The position numbers and the translations under genes were made by a program. Shown piece by piece: positions 37,816 through 46,109 of a stretch of DNA of 64,000 bases. The DNA comes from Pseudomonadota bacterium (lineage in GTDB: Bacteria > Pseudomonadota > Alphaproteobacteria > Rhizobiales > Xanthobacteraceae): the NCBI GenBank assembly GCA_023404675.1, contig JAEYAW010000031.1, positions 434,001-498,000 on the forward strand. The letters are read 5' to 3'. The notes below the pieces were generated by a model. That model saw only the letters and a list, made by a program, of their open reading frames with translations, was not told the origin of the DNA and ran no database searches. How positions within the stretch are numbered: the first letter of the stretch is position 1; each line of letters starts with the position of its first letter.

Positions 37816-38712
37816 ATGGCAAGGGCGCCGCAAATCGGATGGCTTGCAGACGGCCGGCGCCTTCACCTGAATGATGGCCCGATCGACCTGGTGATCGAGG
37901 CTTTCGGCGCACCGGGCGAGCGGAAGGCTGCGTACGAGGCCGCCATCCGCCGTTTCACCGGCCTTCTCGACGAACTATGCGATGAACTTCCCGGCCTGCG
38001 TTCCCCTGTGAAAAGCTGCCGCTGCGATCTGCGCGGCCCTGTCGCGCGGCGCATGCACGGCGCAGTCGCGCCGTTCGCGCAGGTCTTCATCACGCCGATG
38101 GCCGCCGTGGCGGGCGCGGTCGCCGAGGAAATTCTCGGCGCGATGGTGGCCGACGCCATTCTGGATCGTGCCTATGTCAACAATGGCGGCGACATCGCTT
38201 TGCACCTCGCACCCGGCGAACGCTTTACCGCGGGCCTCGTGGACCGGCCGGATCGGGCGACGCTGATCGGTACGGCGGTCATCGATTTCACCGATCCCTC
38301 ACGCGGCATCGCCACCTCCGGCCGTCACGGCCGCAGCTTCTCGCTCGGCATCGCGGATGCGGTCACCGTCGTCGCGGCGAGCGCCGCCAAGGCCGATGCC
38401 GCCGCCACGATCATCGCCAACGCGGTCGATCTGCCCGATCATCCCGCAATCGCCCGCATTCCCGCCAGCGGACTGCAACCGGACAGCGATCTCGGCGACC
38501 GGCCGGTGACGCAGGACGTCGCCCACCTGTCCCCGCACGATATTGACGCGGCGCTCGATGCCGGCGTGCGTTGCGCCTATACACTTCTACATCACGGCCT
38601 GATCCATGGCGCGGTACTCCGCCTGCAGGGCGAGGGTCGCGTGGTCGGCCTTGATGTCCGTCCCCTTGCAGCCGCCCCGAAACGCCAATCCGAAAGTGCC
38701 GTTTATGCCTGA
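37816..38712 (+). CDS. UPF0280 (ApbE-superfamily) protein
   Basis: A 298-residue protein of the UPF0280 family (COG2122), distantly related to ApbE, the enzyme that attaches FMN covalently to proteins. Visible family segments are PMAAVAGAVAEEI, YVNNGGDIALHL and GIATSGRHGRSFSLGIADAVTVVA, which match the nucleotide-binding and metal-binding regions of ApbE relatives. It starts one base after the hnr stop and overlaps the next gene by eight bases. Its tight linkage to hnr suggests a role in maturing or supplying flavin to the reductase, but no member of the family has a proven function that I can name. Confidence 0.78.
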   Translation: MARAPQIGWLADGRRLHLNDGPIDLVIEAFGAPGERKAAYEAAIRRFTGLLDELCDELPGLRSPVKSCRCDLRGPVARRMHGAVAPFAQVFITPMAAVAGAVAEEILGAMVADAILDRAYVNNGGDIALHLAPGERFTAGLVDRPDRATLIGTAVIDFTDPSRGIATSGRHGRSFSLGIADAVTVVAASAAKADAAATIIANAVDLPDHPAIARIPASGLQPDSDLGDRPVTQDVAHLSPHDIDAALDAGVRCAYTLLHHGLIHGAVLRLQGEGRVVGLDVRPLAAAPKRQSESAVYA

Positions 38713-39289
38713 TGTCGTTGTCCGCAAGCGCCTGATGATCGTGGAAGAGATTTTTCATGAGGGCGGCACGCCGGCCTCCATTCCGCTGAAGCGCGCCGCC
38801 ACGCTGGCCGTCATCCGCAACCCCTATGCAGGCCGCTATGTCGAGGACATCGCGCCGTTCATGGACGATCTCAATCCGCTCGGCATCGCCATGGCCGATG
38901 CTCTCGTGAAGGCACTGGGCGGCGATCCCAAAGCGATCGAAGGTTACGGCAAGGGCGCGATCGTCGGCTCCGCCGGCGAACTCGAACACGGCGCGCTCTG
39001 GCATGTGCCGGGCGGCTACGCGATGCGCCACGCGCTGGGAGAGGCCAAGGCGATCGTGCCGTCGGCCAAGAAGGTCGGCGGCCCCGGCACCCGCCTCGAC
39101 GTGCCGGTCACACATGTCAACGCCTCCTATGTGCGCTCGCATTTCGACGCGATGGAAGTCGGCGTCACGGACGCGCCACGCGCGGATGAAATCCTGCTGG
39201 CGCTGGTGATGACCACCGGATCGCGTATTCACGCCCGCGTCGGCGGCCTGAAGGCGAGCGAAATCAAGGGAGAGGATGGACTGCGATGA
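38705..39289 (+). CDS. PF06684 ('amino acid synthesis') family protein, copy 1
   Basis: A 194-residue protein of the PF06684 family, whose name comes from old genetic context and not from biochemistry; a solved member has a fold like YjgF/chorismate mutase. Conserved parts are IRNPYAGRYVEDI, ALGGDPKAIEGYGKGAIVG, the GELEHGALWHVP segment, and the C-terminal VGGLKASEIKGEDGLR. The ATG at 38705 overlaps the UPF0280 stop by eight bases. It is followed by a paralogue of the same length, so the two may form a hetero-oligomer. Cytosolic. Activity unknown. Confidence 0.8.
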   Translation: MPDVVVRKRLMIVEEIFHEGGTPASIPLKRAATLAVIRNPYAGRYVEDIAPFMDDLNPLGIAMADALVKALGGDPKAIEGYGKGAIVGSAGELEHGALWHVPGGYAMRHALGEAKAIVPSAKKVGGPGTRLDVPVTHVNASYVRSHFDAMEVGVTDAPRADEILLALVMTTGSRIHARVGGLKASEIKGEDGLR

Positions 39290-39870
39290 GCGCCGTCATT
39301 CGCAAGATCGTCACCGTGGTTGAGGAGACGCTTCAGGAAGCGGGCCGCTCCATTTCTCCGCCGACACGCCGCGCGGCGGCCATTGCCGTGATCGAGAACC
39401 CGTTCGCCGGACAGTATGTCGAAGATCTGTCGCCGCTGATCACGATCGGCGAAGAACTCGGAGCGCTGCTGGCGGAAAGGGCCGTCGCCGCGCTCGGCAT
39501 CGAGGGACCGGCCGCGCAAAGCTACGGCAAGGCGGCCGCGGTCGGCGAAAACGGCGAGCTCGAACATGCCGCCGCGCTGCTGCATCCCAAGATGGGAGCA
39601 CCGGTGCGCAAGGTGCTCGGCAAGGGCGCGGCGCTCATTCCGTCGTCGAAGAAACGCGGCGGCCTCGGCACCGTGCTCGACATTCCGCTCGGCCACAAGG
39701 ATGCGGCCTTCGTCCGCAGTCACTTCGACGGCATGGAAGTGCAGATCAACGACGCACCGCGCGCCAACGAAATCATGGTGGCGGTGGCCGTGACGGATTC
39801 CGGACGGCCGCTGCCGCGCGTGGGCGGCCTGACAATTGCAGAGATCAAGGGCGAAGACGGGCTGCGGTAG
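39286..39870 (+). CDS. PF06684 family protein, copy 2
   Basis: A 194-residue paralogue of the preceding gene, overlapping it by ATGA. The same landmarks are present (IENPFAGQYVEDL, QSYGKAAAVGENGELEHAAALLHP, and VGGLTIAEIKGEDGLR), but the two sequences differ clearly elsewhere, so the duplication is old. In the YjgF/RidA fold class several proteins hydrolyse enamines or imines; enamidase releases such an intermediate in this pathway, so a helper role in deamination is a reasonable guess and no more than that. Confidence 0.8.
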   Translation: MSAVIRKIVTVVEETLQEAGRSISPPTRRAAAIAVIENPFAGQYVEDLSPLITIGEELGALLAERAVAALGIEGPAAQSYGKAAAVGENGELEHAAALLHPKMGAPVRKVLGKGAALIPSSKKRGGLGTVLDIPLGHKDAAFVRSHFDGMEVQINDAPRANEIMVAVAVTDSGRPLPRVGGLTIAEIKGEDGLR

Positions 39871-39975
39871 AATAGGACGGCGAATATCAAACGGCCGCCA
39901 CGGCTGTTCAGCTCTTGCTATTCGTGACAAGTAGAGGCTGAAAGCGAAGGCTTTCGATACCATCGGAGGTTGGGA

Positions 39976-41181
39976 ATGAAACGACGGACATTTCTCGTGG
40001 GCGCGACGCTGGCAACGGCGGTCGCGGCAACCAGCGGCAGCGCACTGGCGCAGGCCGAGATCAAGATCGGCGAGATCAACAGCTACTCGGCGCTGCCTGC
40101 ATTCACCGAGCCGTATCGCAAGGGCTGGCAGCTCGCGGTCGAAGAAGTGAACGCCGCCGGCGGCATCAACGGCAAGAAGCTCGTCGTCATCTCGAAGGAC
40201 GACAACGGCAAACCCGCCGACGCGCTGACCGCCGCAAACGAGCTTGTCGCCTCGGAAGGCGTCGCGATGATCTCCGGCGCGTTCTTCTCCAACATCGGTC
40301 TGGCGCTCGGCGACTTCGCCAAGCAGAAGAAGGTGTTCTATCTTGCGGGCGAGCCCCTGACCGACGCCGTGACCTGGTCGCAGGGCAACAAGTATACCTT
40401 CCGCCTGCGCCCCTCGAACTACATGCAGGCCGCGATGCTTGCGGATGAAGCCGCCAAGCTTCCGGCCAAGCGCTGGGCTACGGTCGCGCCGAACTACGAA
40501 TACGGCCAGTCGGCCGTCGCGGTGTTCAAGAAGCTGCTGTCCGAAAAACGTCCTGACGTTCAGTGGGTGACCGAGCAGTGGCCGCCGCAGGGCAAGATCG
40601 ACGCCGGCCCGGTGGCGCAGGCGCTGGCCGCTGCCAATCCGGAAGCAATCCTCAACGTCACTTTCGGTCCGGACCTCGTGAAGTTCGTCCGCGAAGGCAA
40701 CACGCGCGGTCTGTTCAAGGACCGTTCTGTGGTGAGCTTCCTCACTGGCGAGCCGGAATATCTCGATCCGCTGAAAGACGAGACGCCGGAAGGCTGGATC
40801 GTGACCGGATATCCCTGGTACAGCATCAAGACCCCTGAACACGATGCGTTCCTGAAGGCCTATCAGGCCAAGTTCAACGACTACCCACGTCTCGGCTCGG
40901 TCGTCGGATACCAGCTCATCAAGACCGCCGCCGCGATCCTCGCCAAGGCGGACTCCACCGATCCGGAGAAGCTGATCGCCGCAGCCGAAGGCCTGAGCGT
41001 GCCCTCGCCGCTCGGAGAGATCACGATTCGCAAGATCGACCACCAGTCCACGCTGGGCGCATTCGTCGGCAAGACGACCGTCAAAGACGGCAAGGGCGTG
41101 ATGGTCGACTACGTCTATCAGGACGGCGCCAAGTTCCTGCCGAGCGACGCGGAAGTCGAAAAGCTGCGTCCGAAGGATTGA
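39976..41181 (+). CDS. Liv-type ABC substrate-binding protein
   Basis: A 401-residue periplasmic binding protein of the LivK/type I family. A leader MKRRTFLVG with twin arginines ends near ALAQA, then the mature fold starts EIKIGEINSYSALPAFTEPYRKGWQ. The GGAGG six bases before the ATG at 39976 sets the start; the frame also has a TTG two codons earlier. Together with LivHM, LivG and LivF downstream it forms a complete importer. In this cluster the likely cargo is nicotinate or a related aromatic or dicarboxylic acid, inferred from gene context only. Confidence 0.9.
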   Translation: MKRRTFLVGATLATAVAATSGSALAQAEIKIGEINSYSALPAFTEPYRKGWQLAVEEVNAAGGINGKKLVVISKDDNGKPADALTAANELVASEGVAMISGAFFSNIGLALGDFAKQKKVFYLAGEPLTDAVTWSQGNKYTFRLRPSNYMQAAMLADEAAKLPAKRWATVAPNYEYGQSAVAVFKKLLSEKRPDVQWVTEQWPPQGKIDAGPVAQALAAANPEAILNVTFGPDLVKFVREGNTRGLFKDRSVVSFLTGEPEYLDPLKDETPEGWIVTGYPWYSIKTPEHDAFLKAYQAKFNDYPRLGSVVGYQLIKTAAAILAKADSTDPEKLIAAAEGLSVPSPLGEITIRKIDHQSTLGAFVGKTTVKDGKGVMVDYVYQDGAKFLPSDAEVEKLRPKD

Positions 41182-41199
41182 CACGGAGATTCTTCCTGA

Positions 41200-41231
41200 G
41201 AGGTTCGCGGTGGTCTGCCGTCGCGAACCTC
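41200..41231 (+). repeat. Stem-loop between binding-protein and permease genes
   Basis: GAGGTTCGCG (41200-41209) pairs with CGCGAACCTC (41222-41231). Hairpins here usually let the binding protein be made in excess over the membrane parts. Confidence 0.55.
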
Positions 41232-41364
41232 GAAAGATGAACCTGTCTCAATCAACTGCCGAACCGTTGCTCCCGGAGTCAACGTTTCCGCGACCGCCCC
41301 CGCGGCGACGGTTCGGTCTGAAGACGCCACGCCGTAACGAAGACCCCATTCCTTCAAGGCGACA

Positions 41365-43251
41365 ATGAGCTTTTATCTCGTCCAGTTCCTGACCGGCCTT
41401 GCCAGTGCGGCGTCGCTGTTCCTCGTGGCGTCGGGGCTGTCGATCATCTTCGGTGTCACGCGCATTGTGAACTTCGCGCATGGTGCGTTCTACATGCTCG
41501 GCGCCTATGTCGCCTTCACGCTGACCGAGCGCCTGTCGGGCACGGTGGGTTTCTGGGGTGGCATCGTGCTCGCGGCGCTGATCGTCGCGGTTGTCGGCGT
41601 CGTTGTCGAGATGCTGCTGTTGCGGCGCATTTATCGCTCGCCCGAACTGTTTCAATTGCTCGCCACCTTCGGCCTCACGCTGATGGTCGAGGACCTCGTC
41701 GTGCTGATCTGGGGGCCCGACGATCTGCTCGGCCGCCGCGCGCCCGGTTTTCGCGGCGCGGTCGACTTCTTCGGCCAGGCCCTGCCCACCTACGACGTGT
41801 TCCTGATTATCCTCGGGCCGCTCGTGCTTGGGCTTCTTCTGCTGCTGTTCAAGCGCACCCGCTGGGGCGTGCTGGTACGCGCCGCGACACAAGACCGCGA
41901 CATGGTCGCCGCGCTCGGCGTGAATCAAAAATGGCTGTTCACCAGCGTGTTCGCGGTCGGCGTCTTTCTCGCGGCCGTCGGCGGTGCGCTGCAAATCCCG
42001 CGCGATGCAGTCAATCACACGATGGACCTGCGCATCATCACCGACGTGTTTGTGGTGGTGGTGATCGGCGGCCTCGGCAGCATCACCGGCGCGTTCGTCG
42101 CGGCCGTTCTGGTCTCCGAACTCAACGCTTTCGGCATCCTGATCTTTCCAAAGATCTCGATCATTCTCGTCTTCCTCGTGATGGCGGTCGTGCTGATCGT
42201 CCGGCCGTGGGGCCTGTTCGGAAAGCCCGAGGCCCCGGCCCGCCGCACGCCGGGCGCGAGCGTGCAGCCCTGGCAGCCGCTCACCCCGGCCGAACGCATC
42301 GTGTCCCTGATCGTGCTGGCGCTTGCCGCCGCACTTCCGTTGGTCGGCGGCAACTATGCGCTGGCGGTCGGTGCGGAAATCGCAATCTTCGTGATCTTCG
42401 CGGTGAGCCTGCACTTCATGATGTCGGTCGGCGGCCTGGCCTCGTTCGGTCACGCAGCCTATTTCGGCCTTGGCTCCTATGGCGTCGCCTTCCTCGTCAA
42501 ATATGCAGGGTTTCCGATGATCGCCTCGCTTCTGGTCGGACCGCTGATGGGCCTGATCGGCGCGGTGATCTTCGGCTGGTTCGCGATCCAGTTGTCGGGC
42601 GTCTATTTCGCGATGCTGACGCTCGCCTTCGCACAGATCCTGTGGTCCATCGCCTTCCAATGGGTCGAGGTCACCGGCGGCGACAACGGCATGCTCGGCA
42701 TCTGGCCGGCGCCGTGGGCGAGTTCGCCGGCGCATTTCTACTGGCTGTCGCTGGCGGTCGCGGCCTGTATCGTCATCATCCTGCGGATCATCACCTTCTC
42801 GCCGTTCGGCTACGCGCTGCGGGCCGTGCGCGACTCCGCGCTGCGGTCGGAGTCGGTCGGCATCGACGGCAAGCGGATCCAGTGGATGGCCTTCATCATT
42901 TCCGGTACTGTGGCCGGCATCGGTGGCGCGCTGTTCGCCTATCTCAAGGGCAGCGTGTTTCCGGACAGCCTCGGCATCTCTCTGTCGGTGGATGCGCTGG
43001 TGATGGTTCTGCTCGGCGGCATCGAGACCATTTCAGGCGGCGTCATCGGCGCGGTGGTGTTCAAGACGCTGAACATCTGGCTGGTGAGCCAGACCGATCT
43101 CTCCAAACTCATCCTGGGCGCGGTGATCGTGCTGCTGGTCGTCGCCTTCCCGCAGGGCATTGTCGGCATGGTGCAGTCGATCAGGGCTCGTTTTCGCAGG
43201 ACGACATCGCCACCTGCCGTTGCATCCACTCAAGCCGGGAGCGCGGAATGA
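41365..43251 (+). CDS. Fused LivH-LivM ABC permease
   Basis: A 628-residue inner-membrane permease. Residues 1 to about 290 are LivH-like (ASGLSIIFGVTRIVNFAHGAFYMLGAYVAF), and about 315-610 are LivM-like (MMSVGGLASFGHAAYFGLGSYGVAF, then ALRAVRDSALRSESVGI), joined by a Pro-rich linker. Both halves have about eight to ten membrane segments. Usually these are two genes; fusions are known in alphaproteobacteria. AAGGCGACA precedes the ATG. It overlaps livG by ATGA. Confidence 0.94.
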   Translation: MSFYLVQFLTGLASAASLFLVASGLSIIFGVTRIVNFAHGAFYMLGAYVAFTLTERLSGTVGFWGGIVLAALIVAVVGVVVEMLLLRRIYRSPELFQLLATFGLTLMVEDLVVLIWGPDDLLGRRAPGFRGAVDFFGQALPTYDVFLIILGPLVLGLLLLLFKRTRWGVLVRAATQDRDMVAALGVNQKWLFTSVFAVGVFLAAVGGALQIPRDAVNHTMDLRIITDVFVVVVIGGLGSITGAFVAAVLVSELNAFGILIFPKISIILVFLVMAVVLIVRPWGLFGKPEAPARRTPGASVQPWQPLTPAERIVSLIVLALAAALPLVGGNYALAVGAEIAIFVIFAVSLHFMMSVGGLASFGHAAYFGLGSYGVAFLVKYAGFPMIASLLVGPLMGLIGAVIFGWFAIQLSGVYFAMLTLAFAQILWSIAFQWVEVTGGDNGMLGIWPAPWASSPAHFYWLSLAVAACIVIILRIITFSPFGYALRAVRDSALRSESVGIDGKRIQWMAFIISGTVAGIGGALFAYLKGSVFPDSLGISLSVDALVMVLLGGIETISGGVIGAVVFKTLNIWLVSQTDLSKLILGAVIVLLVVAFPQGIVGMVQSIRARFRRTTSPPAVASTQAGSAE

Positions 43252-44036
43252 GCGTGGCCCCCCAACTGCTGACGGTCGAAAATCTCACCAAATCCTACGG
43301 CGGGGTGCATGCCGTACGCGGCGTCAACTTCTCGCTGTCGGCGGGCGAACTGCTCGCGCTGATCGGACCGAACGGCGCGGGCAAATCGACCTGCTTCAAC
43401 ATGCTGAACGGCCAGATCGCGCCAGACTCCGGCCGTGTCCTTCTTCTTGGCGAGGACACCACGGGCCGCGCACCCCGCGCCGTCTGGCGCATGGGCGTCG
43501 GCCGCACCTTCCAGATCACAGCGACATTCCCGACCATGACCGTACGTGAGAACGTACAGGTCGCACTCGCCTCCCACCATCATCAGCTTTTCAACATGTG
43601 GCGCTCCACGCCGCGCCTGTCGGTCGGCGAGGCCGACAGCCTGCTCGATCTCGTCGGCATGGGCGGCTATGGCGAACGCCCGTGCGGAGAGCTCGCCTAT
43701 GGCGATCTCAAGCGGCTGGAGCTTGCCATCGCGCTCGCCAACGCACCGCAGCTTCTGCTGATGGACGAGCCGACCGCCGGGATGGCGCCGCGCGAGCGCG
43801 CCGAACTGATGCGGCTGACCGCACGCATCGCGAAGGAACGCTCCATCGGCGTTCTGTTCACCGAGCACGACATGGACGTGGTGTTCGAACACGCCGAACG
43901 CGTACTGGTGCTCAACCGCGGCGTGCTGATCACGGAGGGGACACCCGCCGAGGTTCGCGCCAATCCGCAGGTGCAGGCGATCTATCTCGGCGAAGGGCTG
44001 TTGTACGAAGGCGGACACGCGGAGGCGGGCGCATGA
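43248..44036 (+). CDS. livG: Liv-type ABC transporter ATPase LivG
   Basis: A 262-residue ATPase with Walker A GPNGAGKS, a divergent signature (CGELAYGDLKRLE), and Walker B LLLMDEPTAGM. The longer open frame upstream is in another frame of livHM and is not used; the ATG at 43248 overlaps the livHM stop. It energises the importer with LivF. The usual LSGGQ signature is replaced by LAYGD, as is common in LivG proteins. Confidence 0.94.
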   Translation: MSVAPQLLTVENLTKSYGGVHAVRGVNFSLSAGELLALIGPNGAGKSTCFNMLNGQIAPDSGRVLLLGEDTTGRAPRAVWRMGVGRTFQITATFPTMTVRENVQVALASHHHQLFNMWRSTPRLSVGEADSLLDLVGMGGYGERPCGELAYGDLKRLELAIALANAPQLLLMDEPTAGMAPRERAELMRLTARIAKERSIGVLFTEHDMDVVFEHAERVLVLNRGVLITEGTPAEVRANPQVQAIYLGEGLLYEGGHAEAGA

Positions 44037-44737
44037 AGCTGCAGGTTTCGGAGCTCAACAGTTTCTACGGCCCCGCCCACATCCTGTTCGACGTCGCGCT
44101 GGAGGTCGGCGCGGGCGAGGTCGTCGCCCTGCTCGGCCGCAACGGCGCGGGCAAGTCCACCACGTTTCGTTCGGTGGTCGGCCTCGTCAATGATCGCCGC
44201 GGCCAGATCCGGTTCGAAGGCCGCGACGTCTCGAAGGAGCCCACCCACGCCATCGTGCGCGGCGGCCTTGGTTACGTACCCGAGGAACGGCGCATCTTCA
44301 CCGATCTGACGGTTCTGGAAAATCTCGAAGTCGGCCGGCAGCCGCAGCGCGACGGCGCACCGCTGTGGACACAGGACAAGCTGTTCACGCTGTTTCCCAA
44401 CCTTGCCGAGATGCGCCATCGTCCCGGCGGCCAGATGAGCGGCGGCGAGCAGCAGATGCTCACCATCGCGCGCACGCTGATGGGCAATCCCTCGCTGATC
44501 CTGCTTGACGAACCCTCGGAAGGGCTTTCGCCCAAGATCGTCGAACAGATGGCTCACGCCATCCTGACGATGAAAAAGGAAGGCCTCAGCATCCTTCTGT
44601 CCGAGCAGAACCTGCATTTCGCGCGGCTGATCTCCGACCGGGCCTACATCATCGAACGCGGCCGCATCCGCTTCGGGGGCACCATGACCGAACTTGAGAA
44701 CCGGCCCGACATCCGCGACGCGTATCTGGCGGTATGA
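44033..44737 (+). CDS. livF: Liv-type ABC transporter ATPase LivF
   Basis: A 234-residue ATPase with Walker A GRNGAGKSTT, signature MSGGEQQML and Walker B LILLDEPSEGL. It begins at an ATGA overlap with livG and ends at an ATGA overlap with the MarR gene, so the importer and the regulator are made from one message. Confidence 0.94.
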   Translation: MKLQVSELNSFYGPAHILFDVALEVGAGEVVALLGRNGAGKSTTFRSVVGLVNDRRGQIRFEGRDVSKEPTHAIVRGGLGYVPEERRIFTDLTVLENLEVGRQPQRDGAPLWTQDKLFTLFPNLAEMRHRPGGQMSGGEQQMLTIARTLMGNPSLILLDEPSEGLSPKIVEQMAHAILTMKKEGLSILLSEQNLHFARLISDRAYIIERGRIRFGGTMTELENRPDIRDAYLAV

Positions 44738-45192
44738 CAATGGCAGACGGCCTTCCCCGACGCCGCACCAAGCCAGCCAGGCCGGCTTATGTCCTCGACG
44801 ATCACGTCGGCTACATCCTCCGGCAGGTCTCGCAGCGCCATGCGGCGATCTTCGCCGCGACGATCGGCGGCAATCTGACGATGACGCAATGGGCCGCGCT
44901 TTCAAAGCTGGCCGAGGTCGGCCCCAGCTCGCAGAATCAGCTCGGCCGGCTGACATCCATGGATGTCGCGACCATCAAGGGCGTCATCGACCGCCTGATC
45001 GCGCGCGGGCTGACCGAGACGAGCGCCGATCCGGATGACGGCAGGCGGCTGATCATCAGCCTCACCCGCGCCGGTCAGGCACTGGTGGACAAGGAAATCC
45101 CGAACGCCATTGCCATCACGCAGGAAACGCTCGCACCTCTCACGGCCAAGGAGCGCGAGACGTTTCTCGCTCTGCTCGACAGGCTGCGTTGA
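44734..45192 (+). CDS. MarR family regulator, candidate NicR counterpart
   Basis: A 152-residue winged-helix protein. The HTH is LGRLTSMDVATIKGVIDRLIARGL and the wing contains ADPDDGRRLIISLT, as in MarR. It is the last gene of the transporter run. In Pseudomonas putida the nicotinate genes are repressed by the MarR-type NicR, which responds to 6-hydroxynicotinate, so this is the natural candidate to act on the TTyGyrTACrAA sites. This role is inferred from context. Confidence 0.85.
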   Translation: MTMADGLPRRRTKPARPAYVLDDHVGYILRQVSQRHAAIFAATIGGNLTMTQWAALSKLAEVGPSSQNQLGRLTSMDVATIKGVIDRLIARGLTETSADPDDGRRLIISLTRAGQALVDKEIPNAIAITQETLAPLTAKERETFLALLDRLR

Positions 45193-45281
45193 CGGGTTGA
45201 ATCTCCAACGGAGCACCGATTTACAGCTCTGCATTGGCACGGAACGTGCTTTTCGCCCCTCCCGTGAGCCAGGGAGTGGAC

Positions 45282-46052
45282 ATGTTCACATCAATGCAGG
45301 GAAAGACCGTCATCGTCACCGGTGCGAGTCGCGGGATCGGAAAAGGCATCGCGCTACGCTTCGGCCGCGCGGGGCTCAATGTGCTGGTGGTGTCGCGCAA
45401 TCTGGCCGACGCCGAGAAGGTCGCGGCTGAGATCGGGCCGCGCGCATCGGGCTTCGCCGCCGACGTGGCAAAGGGCGAGGATTGCGACGCGATGGCCGCT
45501 GCCGCCATCAGCCGCTATGGAACGATCGATGTGCTGTGCGCGAATGCCGGGATATTTCCCGCCGCGAAACTGGGCGAGATGACCGCTGCCGATTTCACTC
45601 AGGTGATCACCACGAACCTGACCAGCAGCTTTCTCAGCGTGTCGGCCGTTCTCCCCGCCATGACCAGCGCGGGCGGCGGACGCATCGTGCTGACGTCGTC
45701 CATCACCGGTCCGATCACCGGCTATCCCGGCTGGTCGCATTACGGCGCCAGCAAGGCCGGACAGCTCGGCTTCATGCGCACCGCCGCGATCGAACTCGCC
45801 CCGCGCCGGATCACCGTCAACGCGGTGATGCCCGGCAATATCTTCACCGAGGGGCTCGACGGACTGGGAGAGGAGTACATCGCGAAAATGGAAGCTTCGA
45901 TCCCGATGAAGCGGCTCGGCAGCGTCGAGGACATCGCCAATGCCGCACTGTTCCTCGCCTCGGAGGAAGCCGCCTACATCACCGGCCAGACCATCGTCGT
46001 CGACGGCGGGCAGGTGCTGCCCGAATCGCTCGGCGCGCTTGAGGCGATGTAG
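45282..46052 (+). CDS. Short-chain dehydrogenase/reductase (FabG-like)
   Basis: A 256-residue NAD(P)-dependent oxidoreductase with TGASRGIG cofactor motif, NAG (CANAGIF), the active-site Ser (LTSSITGP) and the Tyr-Lys pair in YGASKAG. The start at 45282 has AGGGAGTGGAC before it. Being placed behind the nicotinate transporter and MarR gene, it could reduce an aldehyde in the pathway such as 2-formylglutarate, but FabG-like enzymes occur in many settings and this is a guess. A hairpin repeat follows. Confidence 0.85.
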   Translation: MFTSMQGKTVIVTGASRGIGKGIALRFGRAGLNVLVVSRNLADAEKVAAEIGPRASGFAADVAKGEDCDAMAAAAISRYGTIDVLCANAGIFPAAKLGEMTAADFTQVITTNLTSSFLSVSAVLPAMTSAGGGRIVLTSSITGPITGYPGWSHYGASKAGQLGFMRTAAIELAPRRITVNAVMPGNIFTEGLDGLGEEYIAKMEASIPMKRLGSVEDIANAALFLASEEAAYITGQTIVVDGGQVLPESLGALEAM

Positions 46053-46062
46053 TGCGACTTCA

Positions 46063-46086
46063 CCTCTCCCCGCCCGCGGGGAGAGG
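46063..46086. repeat. Palindromic repeat, second copy
   Basis: CCTCTCCCCG (46063-46072) pairs with CGGGGAGAGG (46077-46086). It matches the element at 23064-23090, including the preceding TTCA, and may serve as a terminator between the convergent SDR and binding-protein genes. Confidence 0.65.
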
Positions 46087-46109
46087 CCGCACATGCCGCA
46101 GACCGCCCC

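Noticed and set aside
41931..43247. Upstream extension of livG into livHM in another frame
   Set aside because: The part before 43248 overlaps conserved permease sequence and reads as low-complexity Arg/Ala; the ATGA overlap at 43248 is the natural start.
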